Positions 36,891 through 47,600 of a DNA stretch of 64,000 nt are shown one piece after another. Below the pieces are notes generated by a model. The model ran no database searches. It was given only the letters and a program-made list of their open reading frames with translations, and was not told the DNA's origin. Where the stretch lies: assembly GCF_036785885.1 (NCBI RefSeq), contig NC_092330.1, positions 5,490,525 through 5,554,524 on the forward strand, read 5' to 3'. Every line of letters begins with the position of its first letter. Position 1 is the stretch's first letter. The position numbers were made by a program, and so were the translations under genes. The DNA is from Coffea arabica (lineage: Eukaryota > Streptophyta > Magnoliopsida > Gentianales > Rubiaceae).

Positions 36891-37394
36891 ACATTATCCC
36901 AGTGTTTTCTAAGCTAAAAGTGACCTAGAATGCCCTTATGTATAGTTTCTTCAAAATATATTCTAATTTGGGTAGGATTAGGTTTTATCGGAATTGAAAA
37001 ATCACATTTTTATGCATTTTCCCATGAAGACCGGCTCAAAATCTGGCGTTGGACATTGGGTCAAGCTCAAAACATAAAAGAATCAGAAGAAAAATCTGGC
37101 GTAAGTCCAAACTGATGATTAGCGTAGGACATGGATTCACCCGCGGATTGCTGTGGATCCACCCGCGGATCCATTTAACTTTAGCATCCCTCATTTGTCT
37201 TTTGTCCTTCTTCTTTTGTTGCTCCTTTGCTAAGTTCCTCATACCAAGTTTGATCCACTTTCTCCATTTAAGCTCTCCACCTATTAAAATAATATAAGAA
37301 CAAAAAATAAGTAACTTTCATTTGAATTAAAGCTTAAATAGCATAAATAATTAGCAATTATACAAATAAATATACTACAAATTATGCCTTATCA
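36891..37394 (-). repeat. Athila 5' LTR, outer part
   Basis: Resumes the LTR after the CACTA insertion and ends TATGCCTTATCA. On the minus strand the LTR therefore starts TGATAAGGCATAATTTG, the same opening type as the LTR at 59110 (TGATAAGTGACTATTTTATG). Two copies of a CACCCGCGGAT motif lie at about 37139 and 37159. Confidence 0.7.
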
Positions 37395-37429
37395 TAAGAT
37401 TTCTTATGTACGATTATACCATGCTATGA

Positions 37430-37995
37430 ATCACAAGTTGCCATTGCCATTCACTAATATTACGTGATATTAGTTTGATTATGTATTTGAACAAATATGC
37501 ATGTGAAGAATGTACAAATGTTATTATTCTATATTATGCTACAACTACATAGTCCAGCAGAGGAGTATGTTCTGCCTACTGAGTGTTTATTGCTCAACCC
37601 ATTCTTATATCATTTTTGCAAACCTCGAGAATTATAAGATAGTCTACATCGAAGACCCGGAAGATGATTTCCACTAGAGCATATGTCCTTGGGATTCAGT
37701 AGTGATGCCGCTTTTGGATATATTAGAACGCTTAACACTCTATGACTTATTTCTACTAGTTGTTGAGCGTGTGGACTCATTTGAATATTTTAGACGATTT
37801 CTAGTTCGGAATTGGATCGCAATATAACTAGTTTTATTAATATTAACACTTTCTAGATTAGTATTACTCGTTTTGATATGTTGCCTTGCATTTCTTAAGT
37901 GAAACTTTAGAATACGAGAGATGTCACGTATTTGGTATGTGCGGGTTAGGAATGTGACTTTTAAATTAGATGAACCCTACAAAATAAGAATGAGG
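37430..37995 (+). repeat. degraded gypsy LTR fragment (tentative)
   Basis: Phrases such as CTGCCTACTGAGTGTTTATTG (about 37573-37593), and GAGATGTCACGT followed by GGGTTAGGAATGTGACTT (37917-37962), resemble the downstream part of chromovirus LTRs. Edges are not visible. Confidence 0.35.
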
Positions 37996-40005
37996 ACAAT
38001 ATATCCTTTTCTTTTCTGGTCATTACAATCACTGTCTTTCTTATTTGATTTTAGACAGGGTATATTAGAAAGACTTCATTAGTGGCATATAGAAGGTTTA
38101 GACTGAAAATTTCTTCCGTAATGTTGGAAGAAACATACACAGATACTATATTTGTTGGTTAATTTTTTCTTGTTTTCTATGTTTGTGACAGATTTCATAT
38201 ATTTTTCAACTTCTAATCAAAACTGAAATTGGATGACAAGTTACCGGAGTTTGAAACCTTATATTACGAGAATGGGATTTACTAGTTGGTAGACGCATTA
38301 ATTAATTAATATGCGTAGTTTATATCGAACTTACTATCCATATCTGTCTTTTTATGTATTCTCTATAAGGTGTTTAGCATAAATAAAATAGAGAGCTTTT
38401 ACCTCTCCACACGTTTTACTTTTACCTCTCCATGGGTATTTCTAGGCAACAAACCCGTATAGCTATAGGCGTTAGATTGTGTAATTCTGAAGGCAGGTTA
38501 ATGAATTAATTCAATTACTTTTCATGAGAAAGGATATTTAACTTCTTCAGTTGTTTCCATATTTCTTACGTTTTGAATTGCTTTCAATTCTTTCTTTCTT
38601 GACTCTTGTTTCCATTTTCGGGGACTTATTTGAATTAAAACTCAATCACCTAAAAAAATAAAATCCCTTTAATCTTGAAACTTAACACCGGATGCCTACT
38701 TATTACGGCTATTTTTGCGGTATATGATTAATGAGAACAATTCTTTTTTTTTTTTAATAAGAACAATTCCATTTCATACTCTTCTACAATTTCCTGTCTA
38801 AGTCTTCTGTACATATTGGTCCCACGCGAATTTCAATGAAATCAACAAAAGTAGAGATGAAAAATTCCAACCTATGTTCTTATTCTCGTACCATAGAGAC
38901 AGCCTGTATCATTTCTAAAACTGGCGGAAGTCTTTTCGGTTTTAGGGTAGGTGGGTTGGGGAAGGGCAACCACCCCCCAAGATTTTACAAATTCGTTCAT
39001 ATACCTTCAAAAAGTTTTGAAAATTTCACATATATCCTTATAAAATTTAGATCTTGACCTTTAGAAAATCTATTATATCCTCTTAAAATAGTTAATATTT
39101 TGAATTATACCTTTGACCAAATTAGCTTTGCCCCCTAACGTTTTGCAAAAATTGCAAGACAACTCCTTTGAAGTATACAATTTAACAGTTTTACACCCCC
39201 ACAGGTTAGTTCCTAGTTCAGCCAGTGTTTTCTAATGCATTTTGATTGGTATCATTAAAGATCGCAATTACACAAGTGTCTAATGAGCATATTGGATTAT
39301 AGCAAACTAAATCAATAAACGGACACAAATTAAGAGATTCTAAGTAATTTTTGTAGTGCTGTCGGAATTGGATTATAGTTACAAATAGATTTAAAAAAGA
39401 AAATAATCGAGAGTTGAGAAACCTAGCATTTAATACATTTTGATTGACATTTTTCTATTCATATAACATAATGTCCAAAGAAGAATACCTCATTGTTTGT
39501 AATTTCCAGCATGGTAAATTCTTAATCTATATCTCTAATCATATCGATTGAATGAGTTCGGCACTTGCTTCGTGAGGCTTGAGATGCTTGCTCTAGTTTC
39601 AATGGATTTTGCCGTGGGTGAGATATAGGTACTAGTTAGTACTTTTTTAAGTAAGGTTTGATAAACGGATGCCTATTGGGCGAGAAGTATTATGTCAGTT
39701 CTGAACAACTATTACACATGTCTAATAGTTGATCTAGAATCAATATAAAAGTTTCATTTGGACATGTAAAAACATCACTTGCTAATTCACATGTTAAGTG
39801 GAATCCACTTAATTTGTTAATTTAAACTAACTGGGAGTCTTATATGTTCAAAGGGAACTCTTTCATTGATGAATGAGGTAAAGGAAAATGAAAATGAGTT
39901 TCTCATAAACATTTGGTTATTAAGAAAAAATATTGAGAGAATATGAGAAGTTAATGACAATTAATAGCAGTTCTTGAAATTTTTGTAAGTAACAAACTAT
40001 TTTCA
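37996..40005. other. intergenic, nothing recognised
   Basis: AT-rich. A stretch at 38940-39200 (ACCACCCCCCAAGATTTTAC, then repeated 'atatcct(t/c)ataaaat' phrases) looks like an old dispersed repeat. No gene, RNA or clear repeat edge. Confidence 0.5.
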
Positions 40006-41638
40006 TTGGGATGGCAACAAGGCAGTGCCTACGAGAGTTCACTGGGACGGGGGCAAGGGCGGAGGGAGCTTTTCTTCCCTTGCTTTTAAATGAGGGGTGG
40101 GCGGCAAGGACACCCGCGCCCTATCCCCCACCCTTTGTTTAATTTTTTTAATATTACATATATAAATATAAAGTACATAATATAATATAATTATATAGAT
40201 GTAATATGAAATTGATAATGTGATTTTTTTTATGATCAAATAATATAATCCTTCTTGTTAATATTTTTGTGGTTAAATGTTATACTTGTTATGTTAGTTT
40301 ACATTTTCATTTTTTGTTATGGCATGTACTTTAAAAAAATAACATTAATTGATTTTAATTTTATGTAATATCAAATATAGAGAAATGGATTCACAAGATT
40401 GAAATAATTTTTAAACTTGATTTTAAGTTATATTTTTTCCTAAAAAATAAAAAAATTTTGGGGTATGAGAGAGGTTTGCAAGCAGGTTATTACAAAACTC
40501 CTAATACACTTTTAATCTGGAGTCGTAAATATTTTCAGCACCTTGTTTGGATTGGAGTTTTTATAGAAAAATATATGATGTAAAGTATATGAGGTAAGAG
40601 GTTACTGGAAATTGTATCAAAGAAATATTTTAACTATATTCCTAAAAAACTAGCAATCCTAAGGACACCACTGCAATGTTTGGTGAATGTTATTAAAATA
40701 AATAAAGTTGACTATAAAAATTTAAAAAAAAGTTGACTGTAAAAAATAAAAAAATTAAATAAAGTTGACAAAATTTTCAATGAGTTACATGGAAGGAATT
40801 GATTTTGGGAGGTTTTGGAGGCATATTTTGAAAGTTACAATTCTTTTGAAAAAGGAGGAGTTACATATCTAATAACCCAGAAATTAGAGATTTTGAATTC
40901 TAATTCCCTGCACCTATCACACATTTGAAATTCCACCCTTACCTAGGAATAGCAGCGGAGCAGGGGTGGGCTGGGGGACCCTTCCCCTGTCCCCACGGCC
41001 TGTCCCCGACTCGCCCTAGTTTCGTTGAGGTGGCACTTGTGGAGGGGGCTAAAAAAATTCGTCCTATAATTGCATAGTAGCCAAATTTTAACCAAAATTT
41101 AAGTATTTAAATACCAACACATCGCTAAGTCATTATGCACTATAATTTCATAATTGAAACCCATAAAAAAATTAAAAAATAATTATTTGAATACAATCCA
41201 ACATGATGAGACAAATACAACTAAAGTAATTAAGTTTTGATTTTTGAGACAAAATACAATAACCAAGTCATTATTGCTTTTTTTTTTTTAAGAAAAAAAT
41301 GTTATTGTGTTAAGTGTAATTAGGAATTTAGTATAGTAAATTTAGTATAATTAATTAATAATATTATTCTATTAGTAGACATGTATAATTATTTGTATAA
41401 TTGATAATATTAATTATATTATATATACTAATATTCATTATATAATACTTATAACTAATAATATTATTATCATAAATTTATAACTAATTAAATTAAATAT
41501 TATATATATAATTTTCTTAACGACTGGCGGGGCGGGGGATAGGACAGGGGTATACACCATGTCCCCGCCCCAACCCACCCCCAAGGGGAAAAATTAGCCC
41601 CCTGCGGGGGGGGGGGGGAGGGGGGGTTACCATCCCTA
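40006..41638. mobile_element. G/C-rich hAT-like element or pair of elements (tentative)
   Basis: The left edge TTGGGATGGCAAC (40006) and right edge GTTACCATCCCTA (41626-41638) are near-inverted repeats of the TAGGGATGGCAAC type common in plant hAT elements. G/C-rich blocks sit at 40020-40135, 40935-41050 and 41520-41640 in otherwise AT-rich DNA. The middle block suggests two elements or a nested copy. No matching 8-bp target duplication is seen (TATTTTCA left, CCCTTACC right), so the edges or class may be wrong. No transposase. Confidence 0.4.
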
Positions 41639-42138
41639 CCCTTACCCTCTAGAAAAATTAAAAAATAAAAAGAAAAATTCTACAATGCCATCCATACATA
41701 TCTTTTAAATGAGAGAATTATGATATTTAATTCTTATTTTTGTTACAAATTTTATATCAACTACATGACTTATAATTTACAGTAAAAAACCTATTATGCA
41801 GGATAATTAGAAATTTAGATTTGTAAATTAATACACAATTATTCTTATAAAGGAATAAATTTTATAGTTCATATGCATTTCCGCAACAAATATATTGGGT
41901 ATGAACTCTAAATATGACTAGGCAATTAAAGCATTCTAATTTGTTTTTTCTTTTTCTACTTTTGTTTTTGGCAATATTAATAGTAAATGTCAATCTACCT
42001 AAACAACACCCCAAAAAAAAAATAATTAATACTCTTATTTCATCATTGCATCTGTAATAAGCCAGAAGTGACAGTGTTGCAAAACTTAACTGAAATCACA
42101 AATAGACTGCACTAATTAAAGCACAGATTTATGTCTCT
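41639..42138. other. 3' flank of the PMEI gene, nothing recognised
   Basis: AT-rich with short A runs. The last ~60 bp before the gene resemble the flank of the pseudogene at 52386, suggesting the duplicated segment extends a little past the stop codon. Confidence 0.5.
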
Positions 42139-42690
42139 TCATCTATTTCCTTGCAAACGATTTGCAATAACCAAAACAACTTCAATTAGAGTTTGCACGT
42201 TCTGACTAGCCTCGGCAAGGTTTGGTGGTTCTGTTAGTTTTGCATCCGTGAAATTGTCATCACAAGTATCAGGGCCATCCAATGCAGCCGATGCTGTAAG
42301 AGCCACGCCTTGATAATCACCAGAACCCAATTTTGTCGTAGCATCGGCAAGATCATCGATGGAGTCACCATAGTTATCCAAGCAAGAATCGTATATTGCC
42401 TTCAATCTGGCGTCGCTAGCCTTTTGCTTCAGGGAATCAACCAGGGCTTTGGTTGATTTGGTGCTGTTTGTAGATAAGTCTATAGCAATTTGGCCAAGAA
42501 CTTTAAGATCTGCACTGCCGGAACGAGGGTCTGATCTCAAAGAATTGATGCAAAATTGAGGATTTTTTGAGCCAGAGCAAACATCACCGATCAAATCTGC
42601 TTCTGCAGATGTAAAAAGATTGCTTAGGATTGATAGACAAATTAAAAACAAGGCTAACAATGATGGGCTATGGCTCCTAGAGAACTCCAT
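42139..42690 (-). CDS. pectin methylesterase / invertase inhibitor (PMEI domain) protein
   Basis: A 183-residue, single-exon protein; the usual PMEI length is 150-200. Residues 1-30 form a signal peptide (MEFSRSHSPSLLALFLICLS, then a small-residue region before EADLIGDVC), so the product should be secreted to the cell wall. The four family cysteines are at residues 38, 47, 103 and 143 (DVCSGSKNPQFC; DSC; DTC), expected to form two disulfides, 38-47 and 103-143. The PMEI four-helix bundle fills residues 33-180. I chose the ATG at 42690-42688 rather than one 19 codons upstream because the signal peptide starts there and two other copies share that start. PMEI proteins bind pectin methylesterase, and close relatives bind invertase; sequence alone cannot say which. 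It is the only intact non-transposon gene in the window. Confidence 0.9.
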   Translation of the reverse strand: MEFSRSHSPSLLALFLICLSILSNLFTSAEADLIGDVCSGSKNPQFCINSLRSDPRSGSADLKVLGQIAIDLSTNSTKSTKALVDSLKQKASDARLKAIYDSCLDNYGDSIDDLADATTKLGSGDYQGVALTASAALDGPDTCDDNFTDAKLTEPPNLAEASQNVQTLIEVVLVIANRLQGNR

Positions 42691-43510
42691 TATTTTCTCC
42701 TCTAATTTCTCTTCCTTGAAGTGTTGTTCTTCTTCTGTGGAACTCAATGGTGGTACTACACATATAAAGCTCGCAAAATTGGACGCAAAAGGAAACTCAA
42801 ATATTTCTTTATTGCTGCTTACCTTTTTAATAGTTAATTATTCTAGTCGTGTTATTCTTGTTTACAGATTTATTGGAAAAATTTCTTTACTTTCCAAAGG
42901 AAAAGATCTCGAATGCTATGTGTACAAAACTTAATACTTACTTTTTTGGCATTTACTCTAGTTGTGTAATTCTTGTTTAAAATTTTGAATTAGTTATACT
43001 TTTTTAGCCTGTTTTTACAGCACTTACTTCTTTTAGCAGTTACTCTTCAAATTTGAATATATATATATATATATATATTTCCATTATAAATGCAGGACAT
43101 AGAGTTTATTTCTGAAATAACTTTGTTTTTAAAATGTTCCCATAGTAGCAACTTTTAAATCATATTCCCTTTATATCTCACTTAGTCCACAACTTTTCAA
43201 AATTTCCCTCTACTGAAGGCATCGAATCTTTCTTCAATAATACTTTACGTTTTTCTAAATTACCTTTACTTGAATAAATAGCTAAATATATTCCTAAAAA
43301 TAATATCCAACAATTACCTATAAGAATTCATCTTAAAAAATATTATATAAGGATATCTTTCAGTAAGAAGGGAGGGAAAAAGGCAAAAAGTCAATTGACA
43401 AAAAATAATTGTATAAGGATTATCTTCATAAAAAAAGAGGAAAGAAAGGAAAAGAGTCAATTGACAAAAAATTAGTTTTATAAGTATATATGTTCTTGAT
43501 TCAGAAAAAA
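42691..43510. repeat. PMEI upstream segment, copy A of a duplication
   Basis: Matches 52938-55058 in order and orientation, from the sequence just upstream of the ATG (TCCTCTAATTTCTCTTCCTT) to ATATATGTTCTTGAT (about 43486-43500). The second copy is interrupted by a MITE and a TIR transposon; here the site is an uninterrupted TA run at about 43058-43080. Confidence 0.85.
42762..42768 (-). promoter_or_regulatory. TATA-like element upstream of the PMEI gene
   Basis: The minus strand reads TTTATAT about 72 bp before the ATG. It is conserved at the same place upstream of the pseudogene at 52937. Short match, tentative. Confidence 0.3.
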
Positions 43511-46500
43511 GGCATGAAACGTCTTTCTGTTTCTACAGTAGATAGTAGAAAGCATGGAAAAACCTCAAGGGGTCAACTAAAAACAGGAAACCAATATATG
43601 GAAATTTTATGGAGAAATATTCAAAGAAAATTGAAAAACATGTATGCATTACATTAAAAAAAAACTAAGGCAACCAAAATGCTTAAAATAAGTTGTATTG
43701 TCATAAAATAATATGTACCACTAATAATAAAAAAGAGGAAAAAGTATGCTCAAATTCAAAATCCTTTTCTTTTTAAATAATCGTTCTACTATGAATAGTA
43801 AAACAATGCAAATGATTTACCCTATTGAAATTCTTGCCCAGAGAACGCTAATTTGAAACAATGAAGCTTGAATAAGTGGATTTCATACACCTCATATAAT
43901 AAAACTCATACTGTAATCCAAAAAAAAAAAAAAAAAGGAGATTGAGGGTATCGTGTAAATGTAGAAGTGGTATTTGAATTCAATATTTTACATTGAAAGT
44001 CCACGGGGTATCAAATATTATAAAGGGTATATTACATCAAGTTGTACATGGGAATAACGCAACCTTCCTAGTTCATAGTTCCTACCACCACATAAAATTA
44101 TTTCGGCAAAAAACTCCAAGACGTAGAAGTTAACTTTCTCAGTTCCTAGCACAACCTAAAATTATATTACGCAATCATTTTGTTTAACTATTGGTTATAG
44201 AGAAAAGAACAAGGCTTGAATTTTTGGGAATGGAATTAAATATTATGAATTGTGGATTTTGTTAGATTTTTTTATTAAAGGCATGGCACACTATGTGTGT
44301 GTGCAATTACTAGTTTTTTATTCTTTACAAAAAGGTAAAAAGAAAAAAATGCATGGAAATTAGTGTTTTTTTCCTCTTTTTTTTTTTATTTCATTGCAAC
44401 AAGTAATAAGTTTCTCTTACACACGTCTAATTTTCCGAACAGAAGGCATTCTTAATCTCTTACATGGAAATTAGTGTTACATGAAATAATTTAATTTTCT
44501 TGACTAAGTTTGCTTTTCTTTTCTTGTATTAGTTTTTGCTCAGTTGGTTGCTGCAGATGGTTATACACTCATAGGTAATTAATTAAGAGCATTAAAAATC
44601 GGATTTTTTTGGGGCCATAAGTCATAGGTATGATATTCTATTTGGGTAGTTACCAAAACTTTAGCTTGCAGTTACCCTTTTTCGTTTATTTTGCAGTATC
44701 ATTCTTATTTTTTGTGGTGTATGAGTGTAATTAATGATGGATTGTGGTTATAAAAGTGGTTAATCAAGAAAGGTAAAATAGGTAACGCATAAAGTGATAG
44801 CTTTTATTTTTTTTAATACATGGACTGTTGCTTTTTGTGTACATGGAAACAACTACTGAGATTCTCTTAACACGTGGCCTCAATTACTTCGATTATCAAC
44901 GAATGAATTGGTGGGTTTCGTCCGCATTCTTGGAACAAATCTATATTTATATGTATTAGACACCAAGTGTTTTTGACGAGTAACCTCCACAAGCGTTCTA
45001 AATCTGAATTCTTTTTTAGTACAATTTTAAATTTATTTAATTCAGTAATCCCGCTTCCCCTTAACCCTTTCCACTTTCCAATTTCCATGGCTCACTAATT
45101 CACAAAATTAAAACTCCAAAATTTTAACTAATGGATGACTCACTAACCCACAAAATTAAAACTCCAAAATTAATTAATAATAACTAACTAATAATTTAAG
45201 AAAACTCATCACTACGAAAATCACATATCCAAAATTTAGGAACCCATTTGAATTACAGTTCTCAAAATTCCCACAATTCTACGCATTTTATTATCATAAC
45301 ATATTTTACTCTTACAATCATTCAAAGATTGATGATCACTAACTCATTTTCATTTGTCATCCACACAAACCAAATACAGTGAGAAAAAAAAAAAAACAAG
45401 ACTACCCATTATACTCTCACACCATGGATGAATCCCACCAACAAGCATTTCGGCAGTGCCTCAATTCTAAATAAAGAAGAAAATAACTAATCACAAAACA
45501 AAGTCTACAGTGATCCCACTAAAATACTTCAAAAGGTTCAGCAAATTCACTTTCAAGAAAGATAAGTTTCACTGAATATTTTTTTTTGTAGTATGAACTC
45601 CACAAAATTCAACAGAATCAATTAAATCACGAATATTGGCTTTCATACTGAAGGTTGATTTGTGTGAAAAATGTTCACACTTTTTTACAAGATTATCGAA
45701 TCGAATGCATAATGTTTATAAGTATTTCATTTTGAAATCAAATAAAACATGCGATTATATTTATTCCTATCCATATATAATTCATTTTCTAATATAAATT
45801 TCTATTATTATTTTAGGATCCATCTTCCACAATAAACGCGTAGTTCTTGAATGATGTATACATTTTATCATACTTTGAACTATTGCTAAACGAATGTTAG
45901 ATTTTAATTATGTTGGTACAATTTTTTTACTTCTTTTTTAATTCACCCTCTCTTTTAATTTCTTTCAATATAATATCAGCACTGTGTGTAGTTCGGGTAC
46001 TCACACCAGTATGTTTTGTATCATCCACAAAATTACAGAATAAAAGCAATTTCTAAAGATGATTGGGCCGTGAAAGCGCGCACACACACACTCTATCTTT
46101 TTTGTTCTTTCAATTTTTCTTTTTGGCAAATTCATTGGAATGGTGTCTATATATTTATTTAAAGCAATTTAACATTGGCGTAATTTAGTGTATTACAGGT
46201 TCGTATAAGGAGTTGCACGATTGTATTGGCACATCAAATGTTATTCACTTTGGATTGGCAAAGTTCGTGCGCAATTCACTAATTCACTTTGGACTGGCAA
46301 AACTCTTAGTGGTACATGCTATGCTGTCAATTTGTGCCTATTTGAGAAACTTTCTGTTAAAATTGTTGCTATACATGAATTGTGTAAAATGTGGTGACAG
46401 ATCTAAAACCTTCACCATTTGTAACGTTGGAAACTAGGGTAAATAATCGTGGAAGCGTCCTTTGCCGTATGAACAAAACTGTGACGTTAGGTCATGGCAA

Positions 46501-46787
46501 AAACAAACTACGGATAGATACGGTTGACAATTTCATACTAGAATGGTTGTCTAATTATTGTACATTTTTGCACTATATAGTGTATATTTATAAAACATTA
46601 TTCATCGGACATAAACTAATCTTATCGGCCAAATCTAGCAAATGCCTTTTCGAAAGCTTTCCAGACCTTAGACAAACTGTACAACAGACGGTGATAAAAA
46701 GTCAATAACATATATTAGTTTCGTGTGATGAATCTCAACACCGTGGTATATTCATGGCAGAAAGCACAATTCACGGGCGCAAAATTG
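43511..46787. other. intergenic between PMEI copies, no gene
   Basis: AT-rich. Small structures only: poly-A at 43919-43936, a 48-bp tandem duplication at 45091 and 45139 (CACAAAATTAAAACTCCAAA core), a CA microsatellite at 46077-46092, and a local duplication at 46238-46308 (TTCACTTTGGATTGGCAAAG and its near copy). Confidence 0.6.
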
Positions 46788-46832
46788 ATTTATTGATTTG
46801 CATAATAATGGAGTTCTTCTTATGCTTGAATA
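46788..46832. repeat. junction repeats at the PMEI fragment
   Basis: An 18-bp direct repeat ATTTATTGATTTGCATAA occurs here (46788-46805) and at 52341-52358. AATAATGGAGTTCT occurs twice 25 bp apart (about 46804 and 46829). TTCTTATGC here is the reverse complement of GCATAAGAA at 52353. These look like scars of template switching during the rearrangement. Confidence 0.7.
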
Positions 46833-47014
46833 ATGGAGTTCTCTAGGAGCCATAGCCCATCATTGTTAGCCTTGCTATTAATTTGTCTATCAATCCTAGG
46901 CAATCCTTTTACCTCTGAAGCAGATTTGATCGGTGATGTTTGCTCTGGCTCAAAAAATCCTCAATTTTGCATAAATTCTTTGAGATCAGACCCTCGTTCC
47001 GGCAGTGCAGATCT
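46833..47014 (+). pseudogene. 5' fragment of a PMEI gene, split by a copia element
   Basis: Sixty codons and two bases match the start of the gene at 42690: signal peptide MEFSRSHSPSLLALLLICLS, then ADLIGDVCSGSKNPQFC, ending in GSADL. At 47014 the copia LTR begins. The fragment resumes after the far target duplication for only a few bases (to about 52290, AAAGGTCT) and then diverges, so the fragment was already truncated before the copia insertion. The resumed bases match the pseudogene at 52386 (GGTCT) better than the intact gene. It points the opposite way from the other two copies. Homology starts at the ATG, so the native promoter was not carried along. Confidence 0.9.
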
Positions 47015-47516
47015 TGTTGCGGAAGCCCTACCAAAGTTAAGGTATAACGAGTAAATTATTGTACCTAAAATTGCAAAATGGTAATTCCCCGGAAATATTT
47101 GGTGAGGCACACTGGCCTGCTGAAGTACCAATTTCCTAGACAGAATCACCTATATATGCACTTAATTGCACAATAACTCACTACAAATATACCTACAAAT
47201 ATAGCTACTAAATAGACAATAAAATAGAACACCAGAATTTAACGAGGTTCGGCTAATTTGCCTACGTCCTCGGACACTACCGACAATTTAATATTTCACT
47301 AGAAGAAATATTACAAAGAGAGAGAAGAAAGCAAGTTATTGGCTCTTGCTTGGTGTACTTGAATTGGTTTGTTTGAGAGCTATTTATAGTTCTCAAACAA
47401 CCTCTCAAATGTTAAACTTAACCGATGTGGGATTTAGAAACTTAGGCCAAAGAATTCAAAGTCCTCAATTTTGGCTTGAAAAAGTCATCAATTGAGGCTT
47501 GGCTTTGAATTCAACA
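47015..47516 (-). repeat. copia 3' LTR
   Basis: Direct repeat of 51775-52276; starts TGTTGCGGAAGCCC and ends GAATTCAACA. Confidence 0.95.
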
Positions 47517-47532
47517 AATCTCCACCTTGGCA
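47517..47532 (-). other. copia polypurine tract
   Basis: The minus strand reads TGCCAAGGTGGAGATT directly before the 3' LTR. Confidence 0.8.
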
Positions 47533-47600
47533 TAATTTCTAATCCCACCAAAAATACAAATTTTTTTCCCTCAAATTCGGTGGTGTCTTCAAATGCGTTG

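Larger units (their letters stand above)
7547..37394 (-). mobile_element. Athila-type gypsy element, interrupted by nested insertions
   Basis: Minus-strand order: 5' LTR (37394-36891 joined to 14103-11985), PBS for tRNA-Asp type TGGCGCC (11961-11978), then gag-protease (11797-9307). The LTR begins TGATAAGGCATAATTTG and ends CCGTCA, and the spacer AGTTTT before the PBS is the same as in the Athila-like LTR at 59110. Pol and the 3' LTR are not seen before the 7546 boundary. Either they lie beyond the gypsy element left of the window, or this is a pol-less member. The target duplication candidate right of the LTR is TAAGA (37395-37399), unverified. Confidence 0.75.

Noticed and set aside
42620..42934. 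104-codon plus-strand frame over the PMEI start, with a similar one at 52834-53184
   Set aside because: Antisense to the PMEI 5' end and upstream region; both exist because the segment is duplicated.
46213..46708. Two open frames (74 and 105 codons) upstream of the PMEI fragment as a gene
   Set aside because: No domain, overlapping frames, locally duplicated AT-rich sequence; nothing supports coding.
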